From: Endocalyx cinctus
Lineage: Eukaryota > Ascomycota > Sordariomycetes > Amphisphaeriales > Apiosporaceae
Assembly: GCA_001600455.1 (NCBI GenBank)
Contig: BCKC01000014.1
Location: 1 to 64,000 of the forward strand
Length of the DNA: 64,000 nt
Direction of reading: 5' to 3'
The notes beneath the pieces are model-generated. The model was not told the origin of the DNA. It searched no databases and saw only the letters and a program-made list of their open reading frames with translations. Position 1 is the stretch's first letter, and every line of letters starts with the position of its first letter. The translations under genes and the position numbers were made by a program. This document shows, piece after piece, positions 9,589 through 20,549 of the stretch.

Positions 9589-12500
9589 CTAGATTAATAG
9601 GCCCTCAAGTGCATCCAGGGCATTATCAAATTTCTGGCCTCCGACTCCAACTTCCAGAGTCTCTTCTTCCTCTTCTACCTCTTCTTCGACTGTAACAGTA
9701 GTTTCCGGCTTGGCCTCGGTCTCGGTCTCCTGATCAACAACTTCTTCCGGTCCCGCATAGTATAGACCCTCCTTATCTTCCTTCGACGAACCCTTGATGA
9801 GCTTCTCTACAAGATTCTCATACTCTTCATCCGTTGCCTGAATATCCGCCAACGATGAAACTCTAATCTGCGGTAACTCTTTGAGCTCTGGTTTTTTGTC
9901 CGACTCCGCCATGCGGCACAGCTCGCCAACAAATATCCATGGGAAAGATATCAATAGCATGTCTCTCTCAATGTCCTTTCGTCGCACTTCCTCTTGACCG
10001 TCGACGATTATGTGCTCCTCCGTCTGTCTTAGAGTTACTTGCACCTCTTCCCATGTGATTCTGTACAACGCGGCGATAAAGGGGTAAAGGATTTCATGGT
10101 CTCTAGAACCCGCAATTCTGATGCAAGCGGTGCGAAAGTGATCTTGATGACAGCCTATGACATGGCCCATCGTCTCCTGCAGTTTATAATCAGTACCCAC
10201 ACGAGGTCTGGTTAGAACGAAGGAAGTGAAGAACTCGAACTCGTTATCTATCTCTCGCTGACTCATGATTTGCCTGAGAGCCTTATCATGTTGCTTTTTG
10301 ATAACTCTAGCTTTCTTGAGTAAGTCATCGTTGAGATTAAACATGCAGAGGATGCCTTTATGGAAATTACCGCGATAATCTGGCGTGAATTTAACCTGTG
10401 CCACTAGATCATAAAGCTGTCCGAGGACTCCATGAGAATGGTACGAATTTCCTCTTTTTTCCATGAAATGCGGCCACCTTTCCGGCTTGAGAGACCTTTC
10501 CAAATGAGCTGGCTGGCCAGACTTGGAAAAATCCACTGCGTTAGAGTGGAGGCGGGCAAGCTCGAGGCATTTAGGGTGCTTGGGCCCACCTTGTAGGAAG
10601 TCCGACTGGGCAACATGAGCATGGGCAATGCTGCTGAGTGTGTCGTTCTTCATATACTTGATGAAAAACTCGACAAGGTCCTGAACTTCTACGTCTCTCT
10701 CCAGTTCCACGGATTTCGCGGTGTCGTGTATCATGGGGGCATGATTCCACTCCGGCGGAATGAGATCGGGGTCCCAGATGACAAAATAATCATCTCCGTC
10801 TAGATCACCTCCAGAGCACATGGAAGGGATATCTCGATCCCCCTTGGCAGGAAATACAACCACGTCGCGAAGATGGTGTAAAGCAGGCACGTCGACGGCT
10901 TCCACGACTCGAAGATCTCCTGGATGCAACGAAGGATTTCGTCCAACGAGACAAAGCCCCTGGACTACGACGTATTTATCTAGTGTACCTGATTGTCCGC
11001 CCATGAATGGAACTTGGATGAAAATCTCTGGCAGTTTTTCGCGATCTTTCGGGTCGGCCGAGTTACTATGACCACGAAGGGTAAAAGTCTCGTCTATGCA
11101 GCCAAATACAAAACAGCCTTTCTCCACTATGATACGAGCTTTCTCTCGAAGTTGTCTCATCGACCAGGCTCGCCAAACTTCTAGTATAGTCTTGAAGAAC
11201 GGCTCTTCCGACCGCATGAAACCACTTTTAATCATGCCTGCCATGACTGTTGTCTTGTTGTTGTGGTCAACGTACTTGCTGAGTAGCTGCATGGCCACGT
11301 CTGGATCATTCATCGCGCGATCATAGTCTCTTAGCTGACACTTCAACATCTTAACGAAAACCTCTCCGGGCACCCCGAGACAGTTAAGAATCAGTATTAT
11401 CTGTCTGTTAAGCGTGGCGGCGGAGAATTGTGAAGCTTTGACGATCTCTATAGATTTAGAATTTGAGATGAACTTCTGCTGAGACGGACGTAGGTGAACT
11501 TCGTTGAAACTACAGTCTTTCCAGGTGACTAGGAGACCTTTGCATCCACTATATCGAAACTGAAAGGCGGAAGGGAGATTCTTGACGGAGAGCTTCAGTC
11601 CCGAAACGAGATAATCGGCCAGTAGAGGAGATATCTTTCCCACTCCGTCGCTGAAGCACCAATCGTTACGTTCGATGTCCGGAATATTCACAATCTTTTT
11701 GCTAATCGGGATCACTTTGGGTGCTCGAGTTGTTGAGAAACACTGGCCCAATCTGGCTGCATATTTGGCAACGACTCGGATATGGTTAACCTCACCCATC
11801 CACGCCCGGATTTGCTCGCAGGTGAGATGATCCGTATCGCAAAAGAAGTAGGCTCCGTTTTCGCGAAACTGAGAGTTACCGAAAGCTAAGAATTTGTAAG
11901 GACGGCCGGCAACTTGGATCCCATTGGTTAGCACATGATAGATCCTATCAAAGAGCTGATCATTCTGCTTGTTACCCGGAGAAGCATGAATCTTGCCCCA
12001 GGTAAGTTCATCGGTGAACGAGACTCTGATGAAGTATTCTGCATAGCTGCTAAACTTTCGCAGAACTCGGTTGGATGGCTCTGGAGTTGGCGTGCTCAGG
12101 TACATAGTCGAGGGTGTGACGACAACCTTGCGCATCCAGACGTAGTCTTCATCTAAGATCATATTGGGCCAGTGAGCCATGGCATGCTTGTTTTGGAATA
12201 TCTCCATTGGGTTGTAATATCGCTTCGGGTAGAAATCGGTCCTGCGCGTTCTCGCGTCTTCCACCTGTGGCTCTGCAATATAAGTCAGAAGATCCCTTGC
12301 CCTGTTTCTGATGCCTCGGCTATCATTGGATAATTCTGCCAACTTTCCCAAGAATTCCGTTGTAATATTAAACTCGTGGAGGAATCCTTGAGAGATACAC
12401 ACTTCGAGCTGGTATCGAACTTCCCAGGGTAAATGACTCTCGTTAGAGCTGCATATCAGGGCTAAGTTAGTGCTTAAATTGCTACCAACCGCCTGAGGCT

Positions 12501-13752
12501 CAAAAATATCCCAAAATCTTGTCGTTTTTGCCGGAACGACGGCGAAGGTCTCGGGTGTCTCAGTCTGTATGACGATATTATTGGCCTCCAGTACCTCTCT
12601 CATACTCTCCCACGTCTCGCGACTAGACTCGTCGAAGTTAAGCTTGTAGGTAATCCAGTTACCAATGTCGATAAATTGGTGGCGTCTAGCAAGTGTTGCC
12701 GGCATATTCGCAGACCATTTGCGGTCGTAACAGATATCAGGAACACGGAACCAGCTCTCGTGGTCGCCCCAAGTGTTAGATTTAGTGGTATGCGACCTAG
12801 CAGGATCCCCTTGCATAAACCAGATGGGTGGAGAAGGCAATGGTATGATGAGGGACCATTTGCCGTCACCATTATCAAGCAAGGCGATATTGCGGAGATC
12901 GCCGAAGGAAATCTGCATCTTATAAGACTGGATGCGATCTTTTGTTCCGATTTTCTCTGCATTCGGTACTTTCAAGCTTAAGTTGCTGCGGCGTGGATCT
13001 CGAATCATGCATGCGAACACGATATGAAGCTTTTTCTTCGACAACTCCATTTCCAGGGAATATTCTCTCGGCCGTGGGATGTCATTGATAACCGACTGCA
13101 TTGACGTCATTTCGTTCTCCTTTGTGAGGGCACCAAATTCAAGACTGTCCGGAGTGATCTGCAGAGCGGGAGGATAAGATTTGCCTTGGATTGTATGATT
13201 ACGCGGAGAGGGTTTTTTGACGATGAAGTCTATAGGAAACTTCTTTCCTCGAATGTTGATTGTGGATTTCGAAGGTCCCAAGCTATAAGTTGGCGAGGGA
13301 GAGAATCGGATGATTCCTCTTCCATTTCGTGTACCCCGAAAATCCTCATATATATGTATATATACGATCTTACCACCATCGTGAGGCGGGCATTTGAAAT
13401 GGTTCCACAAGTCCAATGTTGTTATATGGCGTGGAAGTCTCGATAAGTCGAGGGTGAGTTCATTTCGACTACCCAACATAGGTCTCGGCATCGCTTTGCC
13501 TTCTTCCAGGACTTGACGTGAGACATGGTTCTGATAATCAGAGACATTATGATCATCGGCGTTGGAGTTGGAAGTAGAGCTCTGAATAAGATCAAGTCGA
13601 GGTCCTAGACCTTCCGAGCCAAGGCGAAATCTTGATGGGGTTCTACCAGATTGTTGGTTGGAAGTATGATGCCGCCGATTACGTGTAGTCGAGACCGAAG
13701 ATGGCGATTGCTGCTGCTGTGACCGGCGCACGTTGGATTTTGTGGTCTTCAT
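9589..13752 (-). CDS. RNA-dependent RNA polymerase (eukaryotic RDR family, SAD-1/RRP-3-like)
   Basis: A single uninterrupted frame of 1387 residues from the ATG at 13752. The open frame extends 32 codons further, but only to a GTG, so MKTTKSN is taken as the start. RDR enzymes copy aberrant or unpaired RNA into double-stranded RNA that feeds Dicer and Argonaute in quelling, meiotic silencing or heterochromatin pathways. The catalytic loop reads CSGGDLDGDDYFVIWD, with the magnesium-binding DLDGD at about residues 983-987, and is intact. Other RDR blocks are visible, such as FSDGVGKISPLLADYL and QFRYSGCKGLL. An RRM-like region (LDLSRLPRHITTLDLWNHF) sits near residues 100-170. The N-terminal 90 residues are Ser/Gln/Arg-rich and the last 70 are acidic Glu-rich. 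Which of the three fungal paralogue groups it belongs to needs a tree; the N-terminal layout suggests SAD-1/RRP-3 rather than QDE-1. Confidence 0.95.
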   Translation of the reverse strand: MKTTKSNVRRSQQQQSPSSVSTTRNRRHHTSNQQSGRTPSRFRLGSEGLGPRLDLIQSSTSNSNADDHNVSDYQNHVSRQVLEEGKAMPRPMLGSRNELTLDLSRLPRHITTLDLWNHFKCPPHDGGKIVYIHIYEDFRGTRNGRGIIRFSPSPTYSLGPSKSTINIRGKKFPIDFIVKKPSPRNHTIQGKSYPPALQITPDSLEFGALTKENEMTSMQSVINDIPRPREYSLEMELSKKKLHIVFACMIRDPRRSNLSLKVPNAEKIGTKDRIQSYKMQISFGDLRNIALLDNGDGKWSLIIPLPSPPIWFMQGDPARSHTTKSNTWGDHESWFRVPDICYDRKWSANMPATLARRHQFIDIGNWITYKLNFDESSRETWESMREVLEANNIVIQTETPETFAVVPAKTTRFWDIFEPQAVGSNLSTNLALICSSNESHLPWEVRYQLEVCISQGFLHEFNITTEFLGKLAELSNDSRGIRNRARDLLTYIAEPQVEDARTRRTDFYPKRYYNPMEIFQNKHAMAHWPNMILDEDYVWMRKVVVTPSTMYLSTPTPEPSNRVLRKFSSYAEYFIRVSFTDELTWGKIHASPGNKQNDQLFDRIYHVLTNGIQVAGRPYKFLAFGNSQFRENGAYFFCDTDHLTCEQIRAWMGEVNHIRVVAKYAARLGQCFSTTRAPKVIPISKKIVNIPDIERNDWCFSDGVGKISPLLADYLVSGLKLSVKNLPSAFQFRYSGCKGLLVTWKDCSFNEVHLRPSQQKFISNSKSIEIVKASQFSAATLNRQIILILNCLGVPGEVFVKMLKCQLRDYDRAMNDPDVAMQLLSKYVDHNNKTTVMAGMIKSGFMRSEEPFFKTILEVWRAWSMRQLREKARIIVEKGCFVFGCIDETFTLRGHSNSADPKDREKLPEIFIQVPFMGGQSGTLDKYVVVQGLCLVGRNPSLHPGDLRVVEAVDVPALHHLRDVVVFPAKGDRDIPSMCSGGDLDGDDYFVIWDPDLIPPEWNHAPMIHDTAKSVELERDVEVQDLVEFFIKYMKNDTLSSIAHAHVAQSDFLQGGPKHPKCLELARLHSNAVDFSKSGQPAHLERSLKPERWPHFMEKRGNSYHSHGVLGQLYDLVAQVKFTPDYRGNFHKGILCMFNLNDDLLKKARVIKKQHDKALRQIMSQREIDNEFEFFTSFVLTRPRVGTDYKLQETMGHVIGCHQDHFRTACIRIAGSRDHEILYPFIAALYRITWEEVQVTLRQTEEHIIVDGQEEVRRKDIERDMLLISFPWIFVGELCRMAESDKKPELKELPQIRVSSLADIQATDEEYENLVEKLIKGSSKEDKEGLYYAGPEEVVDQETETEAKPETTVTVEEEVEEEEETLEVGVGGQKFDNALDALEGLLI

Positions 13753-15688
13753 TTTCAGAATTGAATATGAGCTGGCTCTAGCGTTATAAAATCCCGGATT
13801 TCTCAGAGCAAAAAAAAGGGGGGAACGGTCAATCTTAGAAAAAAGCACGTTAGTCGCCGCTATAGTCAGTTATGGTTATTCTTATGGTAGAGTGATGACC
13901 AAGCCTTTACAATGGCAATCGCAAGGACGTATTGAAAAAAAACTGGTACCAGTACTCATCGGGATAGCGAGAAGAAATCGCGGTGTATATATAATATGAG
14001 ATATGATTATTGTAAAATAAATAAAGTTAATACCTTAAGAAGATTAAAAGAGCACCTCACGTTCGCTCCCTTATATAGCTAAATGCGAAGTGGTGATCTG
14101 ACGAGCAGCTATTCGCGAGCAACACGGTGTCGTTCTTTCTTTGCGAAAGGTCAAGAAGATCGAGTGATGTTAGAATTATGTACAGTGTACAGCAAAAGGA
14201 AACTGAAAATACAGATGATCACAATTATCGCCGGCTAAGACGCGAGAGGGAAAATATCGAAACTCTTCGGAATATGATGATTTCTGTTTAGTTGGGTGGG
14301 AAAGATACCTAGGTAGGCTATTTATTAAGGAATAAAAAAAAAGAAGTGAGGGAAGTATTGGGAATATTTAATTTACCATGTACCTTCCCTATCAATATTA
14401 AATATAGAATATGATTTCTGATCAATAAATTATTTTATAATTTGTTTTGAAGTACATCGGTACATCACGGGTACATTTAATAAGTCGAATGACTGGTGCT
14501 GTTTCCTACTTTGTTTATTTTGGGAATTAATATCTAGCAGTGGTGTAATCAACAAGTGTTAGCCTCTACATGCTTGGTGTTTTTTCGTTTGACATGCAGC
14601 TTACCGATTTCTGCAGCATATACAAGTACATACACACATATATGTAGTCCATAAATTACCTATGTACCTCCTTTGCTGCCTACCTATGGTAAATAAGTAT
14701 TAACTTGATTACTCCCGCGACCTGGAAGCCGACCTAGGTAGTAACTGTGGTCACCTGGAGATATCGTACCCAGCCCTTTTAGGGTACTTTTCCTAGGGAG
14801 TCAAAGTATAGGAATGTTGACAGGTGGTGAATGAAGAGGGGTTAGAGGAGTTTAAGTGGTATTTTTGGCCTGGCACTGCAGTGATATAAGAGATATCCTA
14901 TATGAGAAAGATATTTTATAGGTTTAGGAAGGGCTGGTTGAGCGCATATTGTATATGTGGCAGATACAGCTTCCTCAATATATTTCGACTGACCTCAAAA
15001 GCAGCACTCCTCCGGGTACTTCCTAGATTTAAGTATCATGCGAATTAAAGACTTGGCAGGTCATAGATACGACAAGTTTAGAGAATGTATATATATATAC
15101 TGTACGAATGAAATTGTTGACTCAAGAATTGCCCATTATTTGTTTCCAGAGGGAAAAAGGAAAAAAGGGGGAAAATAAATTAATGTACTTTTCCATCCAC
15201 CAGTAATTAGTAAAAAAAGAATTGTGCTTCCAAGTCTTGTTTATTGTAAATTATATTTCTCTGGTCTCGTTTGTTTGTTCGCGCCCGCTTGCTTGGCTGT
15301 TTTTTACGTATGATATTCCATTCTTCCTTTCCTCTCATCAAAGCAGATTATCTCATACTAATAACAGAAGGAAAGGAAACAAACTATATTTTTCAACTCC
15401 AATATAAATATAGTATTCCAAAAAAAAAAGGGGGGGGGGAGGAAAAGTGCTGAATCTCTCTTGCAACCGGCCAGATCAGATGAAGAAGAGATTGACGCAT
15501 GAACCATCGTAGGGGAACCGGTGCGAAGAGCGGCGGCCGTCTGAAAAGGACTATCGATAGGCCCTTAATGTATTGATTACCATAAATCTCAAAAGGTAAT
15601 ATACTGAAACTTCATATCTGTTTCCTTCTCTAGAAGGTTTGGGTTGTCAGACTAGAAGTCATATTCGAGAAGTTGAAAGCGCGCCATG
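13753..15688. promoter_or_regulatory. RdRP upstream region, 1.9 kb without a gene
   Basis: AT-rich, with palindromic TACCTAGGTA at 14306-14315 and ACCTAGGTA at 14732-14740, words that recur in other promoters of this window. A homopolymer pair (A then G) sits at 15420-15440. Only short unconvincing open frames were seen, so the whole gap is probably RdRP promoter plus the 3' flank of the next gene. Confidence 0.45.
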
Positions 15689-17176
15689 TCAAGGTTGCAT
15701 ATCCGGTAACCCTGGAGAGTTCATGCAGCGATAACCTAATGCGTGTCGGGTGAGTATTTCGTCGTAGGCCCCTGTTCCTGGAGACGAGCTAATTGTACCA
15801 ATAATCGCATCGTCTACTTCGAAGGATGGAAACGGCGATGCGGGATCATTATTGTACGACTGGATCATAGCGGCAGGAGAATCGATGCCATACGACGTCG
15901 TATCTTCCCCCACAGAAGAAATATTTCTCACACTTGAGACCTCTAATTTATCTTCTTGGGATGAGATATCGAGGCCATTTTCTGATGCATCCGACGCGCA
16001 TGTGACTTCTGAAGCCAGCTCCGAGTATTCAGACATGGTAGATACGATTGTGTCCATGTCTGACCCTCTAGCCTCTTCTATGAGGTTGCAATGCCCGTGT
16101 GGTGGGTTGCCAGAGGTGGGAATAACGCAGTGAGTTGGCCTGTGGTCCGCGAAAATGCAGTGGTCGGTGTGATATAAGGAGCATTCATCGTATCGTATAT
16201 GTCTGTGTGGCGGAGAAGGGTTGTCGTGAGTTGGGCCGAGGTCTGCAAATCTACAACCACAGGCAGGCCAAGACTAACAAGGTAGGTCTAGTGAGTTGCT
16301 GAATTTCGCAATATGTTCAAAAAAGTATGCAAATTCTGCTCACCGTCCTCTTTCCCTCTCTGACCCAGCCTCCTTTTTCAGGAGAGTGTTCACTTTCGCT
16401 AGAGTTGAGTACGATATTCATGCGGCGTTCCCTCTTCCGGTAGCGATTATCTAGCACATCTGAAATGGGTCGTTTGCTGATTCTACTGCTTGATAGGCGG
16501 GACAGCAGCTTACACGTTAACCCATAAGATGAGAACTGCTTATAGAAGAGATTTTGTTTCTGCGCTTCGTCTATAGTCGAATTCAAATGGTAGTCTTTCA
16601 ATTCCAAGGCAGGCAAAACACACTTCCTAACTTTCCGAGGTAATTCAAGCTCCTGTCGAAACGCCCAGACCTTCGTGTCTCCACTCATATCACGCGAACA
16701 GCTGATTATGGTGAACAAGTAGTTGCCGCGCTTGATGCTCGGAACCCAACAAATGTCGCTTATAGGGACGCTCGAACATTCCATTGTTCTGAGATCCACG
16801 ACGAGAACATCGTGTCGCTGCTCTGGCGTATAATTACCATCTGTAAGGGGCACCCAGACAGCTGAAAAAGCGCAACGATATGCTGTGGAGATAACAACTC
16901 CATGGGCCGCAGTCCAATACTCCTTGCTGTCGGTATTACTTTCGAGGGATGTCTTGTCAACAAATCTAGGCTCATCCTTATATTTCCCATTCAATGGATT
17001 GACGATGACTCTCGACGCGGCAGATTGTAACTCGAGGATTGGCGACTGAACCATAACGCTAAAGCCTTTTTCAACCCAATGATAATTCCTAACCAGTACT
17101 TTATAGATATCATGATTAGTCATGGCCGCGTCAGTGTCTGTAAGTGTCGTGATCTCCTTGAGAAATATATTAGCAC
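15689..17176 (-). CDS. Unrecognised protein with Cys/His-rich segment and acidic tail (5' end unresolved)
   Basis: I do not recognise this gene. Exon 16344-17176 reads as a protein with alternating short hydrophobic strands (for example VVISTAYRCAFSAVWVPL and DVLVVDLRTMEC), which may be a beta-propeller-like fold; that is a guess. A donor GAGGACG|GTGAGC at 16344 joins in phase 0 to acceptor TTGTTAG, opening a second exon 16273-15689 of 194 residues. That exon starts SWPACGCRFADLGPTHDN, holds many Cys and His over its first 75 residues, then becomes Ser/Glu/Asp-rich to the stop. The 5' end is uncertain: a separate frame at about 17176-17350 (residues ERCSAIIASIPTVDLEDK) also looks coding, and a small intron with branch-like GCTAAAC and acceptor TATCCTCAG would link them, but no clear start was found. 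An in-frame ATG exists at 17270 and another at 17123. A decayed gene is possible. Confidence 0.5.
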
Positions 17177-17825
17177 CTGAGGATAGTTGGTGTTTAGCAG
17201 GTCGTGGCCATTGCTTGCCCGTGCATGATTCAAAAGATGGTGAATGCCTATGGGAGTAACAGCACAACATATCACGGTTTCCACTAATATATTGATTTTA
17301 TCCTCCAAATCGACCGTGGGAATCGACGCGATGATTGCAGAACATCGCTCCTATTTGAAACAGGGATATCACACATAGCCTAGCGAATTCTTTTGGAAAT
17401 CCTTTACGCTACCATCTTAGTGGCGTGAAGGTATGCAACCAGGGTTACATGACAAAATGATCGCCACGTCTAGGGAATAGGGAATACATCCGGAGAATCC
17501 ATATCAATTAGGATGGTCCGCGCTTCGACAAAGCCGCAAATTAAAGTCCGACGAGCCTTGCATGAGTGCATGACCACATGTCACAGTGTGAATTTCGCTC
17601 AGAAAGACATTATAATAGTGTACATGTACATTGGAGCTGGGTGGCTTGCAAGGGCGAGGGTAGCTACCAAATAGCCTTGCAGATCGTTTAAAGGGACACT
17701 CTATGTCCACTCGAGGAACCGGTGGCTGTAGGTATGCCCAAGGTGGTACCAACAGCTTTGATAGAGATGACGAGAAAAGAGTCTATAGCGGCTCTCTCCA
17801 TGTCACATTAGGCAGCTCTGAACAA
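17177..17825. other. Possible 5' exon remnants of the unknown gene, then AIM11 3' flank
   Basis: The segment 17200-17350 carries an open minus-strand frame with protein-like content (see the gene at 15689-17176). Beyond 17350, stops interrupt all frames of more than about 80 codons and nothing is recognised. Confidence 0.35.
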
Positions 17826-18419
17826 CTATCCAGATTTCTTGGGCGTCGAATTGGCAGCTTCCTGCTCTCGCTTTTCCTTTCGTCCCAAAATACTAGCTGC
17901 CCATTCTTCCACTTGTCGCTCTGCTTCCTCGTCCGTGTAGCCTTTAGCATCGCCGGTGATATGGCGTCGGGCTTTTTGTCTTAAATCTTCAACATTGGAT
18001 ATGTCAAATGCCCATGCGAGTCCACCCGTCAGCATGATGCCGAAGCCCATGACATGAAGTGTGGCCAAATTCAAGGCTTCAATGGCTATCAGACCGCTGT
18101 CTGACCCTATTTTATCGGGGCGCTCGTTGCTTTGATAGAATTTGGGTATCGTAACAAATCGTTTTCTGTTGATTGATCGTCTTGTGATAAGTGTTGCTAA
18201 AGTCATAAAACCCGCACCGGCGAAAAACACGCCGAGTTGTTTTAGTGAACGTTGTGAGAGTACTGTCGATCGAGGTGGTGGTTCTGGAACTGAAGATTCG
18301 GGCTGGGAACGAGGTGGAGGAAGAGGTTCGGATGATTTCGAAACTTGAGAAGACGGCGACGATGATGCACCACCACTACTATCCTTAGCTATTGTCATGG
18401 TGGTGCCGAACGACCACAT
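17826..18419 (-). CDS. AIM11: Altered inheritance of mitochondria protein 11 (AIM11 family)
   Basis: A single exon of 197 residues. AIM11 family members are small fungal membrane proteins whose yeast founder affects mitochondrial DNA inheritance; the biochemical role is unknown. Diagnostic features are SQRSLKQLGVFFAGAGFMTLATLITRR (first membrane segment, about residues 58-80), the IPKFYQSNERP motif, and a second membrane segment ALNLATLHVMGFGIMLTGGLAWAFDIS at about 115-140, followed by a charged helix. The first 55 residues are Ser/Pro-rich and variable. An alternative start exists at the eighth codon (MTIAKD, 18398). Confidence 0.88.
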   Translation of the reverse strand: MWSFGTTMTIAKDSSGGASSSPSSQVSKSSEPLPPPRSQPESSVPEPPPRSTVLSQRSLKQLGVFFAGAGFMTLATLITRRSINRKRFVTIPKFYQSNERPDKIGSDSGLIAIEALNLATLHVMGFGIMLTGGLAWAFDISNVEDLRQKARRHITGDAKGYTDEEAERQVEEWAASILGRKEKREQEAANSTPKKSG

Positions 18420-19019
18420 TTTATAGACCGATAGACCTTTTCTTTCTTCCTTTTAAGTTAAATCCCTTTTTACTTCTCGCTAAGATAATATTAGATGTTA
18501 GGCAGATGGTCTGGATTGGTCTGCTATACCCTCATACTGTAGATGAATTGCTAACTTAGCTTTTTTTGGTTGAAGAATGTTTCATAAAAGTCTGGGGGAT
18601 CGTCAGCGCTAGAGGTGGGGGCCCTCGATGCAACAAAGTAATCGTTAAGTGAATTTAATCTACCAATGAAATAAATTTGTTTACAGTATCTAGTCTCACC
18701 CCCTTAAAAGCACAATTACATTATGACGATATGTCGACCGACTCTCATTTGTTCACCCCTTCGATAATCGACACCTGGGCATTCCTCAACACCCATGGAC
18801 CAATACTATCCATGGATATGTCCCACTATCACCTAGCAGGTAGGTGTTTCTCAATATTTTTCATCATTTTCGAATCAAGTCTTTGCCTGCTGTCTGATCA
18901 TGAATATCGCCCGCCTGTATTTATGAGAGCGGCACGGTGGCCTTCGGCAACTAGAACAAAGCATTAGGAAACTCTCCGAGCTACCAATCTTCGCTGCAAT
19001 GAGCTCACAATTGGTTTCA
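18420..19019. other. Intergenic region with no gene
   Basis: It holds AIM11 upstream sequence and the 3' flank of the next gene. One copy of the recurring palindrome ATCCATGGAT lies at 18808-18817. No protein-like frame seen. Confidence 0.5.
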
Positions 19020-19712
19020 TTATTTTCCACCTGTCACTAGAAAAACGGATGCTACCTCTCCCGAGTGGGCTTGATTTGTAGATTTGATTAAATCACATCG
19101 TCGTGGGGGGTATTTTGGCTTTGTTCTCCGCAGCGATCGATCCGTGTCAAGGTTAAACTGAAGAACCCAATCCTTCCTCTCTATACAGTCTCTGCTATCA
19201 TCCCAAGTATGACTGCAATCCGGTAGGATCTGTCGGAGTAATTCGACGCATAATAGCAAGCAGGGTCGCAGACTTTCGATTTTGAAATTATGCCAGAATT
19301 CGCGTGGAGAGGGATTCGGAAACACCTCGGCCCATTCTACGGGATGTTCATCGTCGAAATCTCGCATATCCGCGGCGATTTTGAGAGCCTGCGCTACAAA
19401 ACCTAGAGGCTTTTGAAGGTCGGGTATTGTTTCAGATCGCTGGACGGAATCGAAGGCGTGCTGAATGAATCGAACATGCTTCGCATACGTCTCCCTGCGT
19501 TCATCGGAGAGGTCATTAAATCCTAGAGCCACCTCGAGTCGGCTTTCATAGAACTTTTTTACCTCATTCGCCCAAATAGTCATATCGGAAAGGGGTTTTT
19601 GTACTCGCCCTGTACCGAGAGCACATTCTCCCATATCAGCCGAGCGCCTGTTGCCCCTAAGAAGATTTTGGGCCGAAAAAATCCAGGCACGGAATTCTGA
19701 CAATTTGGCCAT
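19020..19712 (-). CDS. Hypothetical protein, 230 residues
   Basis: A single open frame starting with ATG at 19712. I do not recognise a family. The protein looks soluble, mostly helical, Trp- and Glu-rich, with segments such as VKKFYESRLEVALGFNDLSD, VRFIQHAFDSVQ and ESLRPCLLLCVELLRQILPD. There is no signal peptide or membrane segment. Upstream, 19713-19896 stays partly open in another frame (residues MSDLIPRNTKLGQLGKNQS), so a further 5' exon cannot be excluded. Length and amino-acid composition argue for a real gene, but no transcript or homologue evidence is available here. Confidence 0.5.
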   Translation of the reverse strand: MAKLSEFRAWIFSAQNLLRGNRRSADMGECALGTGRVQKPLSDMTIWANEVKKFYESRLEVALGFNDLSDERRETYAKHVRFIQHAFDSVQRSETIPDLQKPLGFVAQALKIAADMRDFDDEHPVEWAEVFPNPSPREFWHNFKIESLRPCLLLCVELLRQILPDCSHTWDDSRDCIERKDWVLQFNLDTDRSLRRTKPKYPPRRCDLIKSTNQAHSGEVASVFLVTGGK

Positions 19713-20549
19713 AGTCGTGTACTCCTGAGATGTGTGAATCTAACCTGTGGAACACATGCGAATCTGCCATACTTCCATACTGGTCCCCAGCTATTAATAG
19801 TATTTTGGCTAGCAGTTTAAATAATAGTCTCTGAGGAATGGATTGATTCTTTCCTAATTGGCCTAATTTAGTATTTCGTGGGATCAGATCAGACAACCTA
19901 AAAGCAATGTTAGGTTTGATGGAGATAACAGATGGCGAGAAGCTCGCCCAGCCTTTATCACATGTATCTTTCTACCAACATCGATAGTACACGAGCACAA
20001 GGCGGGCCTTCCTTGCCAGTGGTATACGACATCGTCTTTTACACCACTGCAATTTCATACGCGATCCCCCTTAGGTTGCATTGTTTCATGCAAGCGAACC
20101 AAGCTGAGAAAATATGTCGAAGATATTAACGCTAATATAACGATATGTGCACTAATGCGAAGAAACAGAAGCCTCTTGAATCAAACCCTATAATTAATCA
20201 ATCAATAAAACATCGTCGGCAGTAAGATTTCAATGGTGTAAAAGTTACAAGCTTGCACGATAACCAGCCCAGCCAGTATGCCAAATTATCGCTAAATCTG
20301 ATAAGAAAGCTTGGTATTGTCAACTGTACAAGTAGACTCCATAGAAATTGGTGCTGCAAAAGGGTGGATTGGATGAAGGGAGCCACATTGCATGAAAACG
20401 GCAGGATTCGGAATAGCTTTCCCGATACTGTGTAAGCAGCTAGTTTAACAGTCTACTAATACTTACCATCTACCGGGTCTGTGGATCTTGGTGGCCAGCC
20501 TCAACTCGATTCCCGCAACGTCATCTCTACAAGTAAAAACTTATTCATA
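19713..20549. other. Divergent region between hypothetical gene and oxygenase gene
   Basis: Mixed composition with only short open frames. The oxygenase frame is already open from an in-frame ATG at 20481, so the N-terminus of that protein may begin 23 codons earlier than called. Confidence 0.4.
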
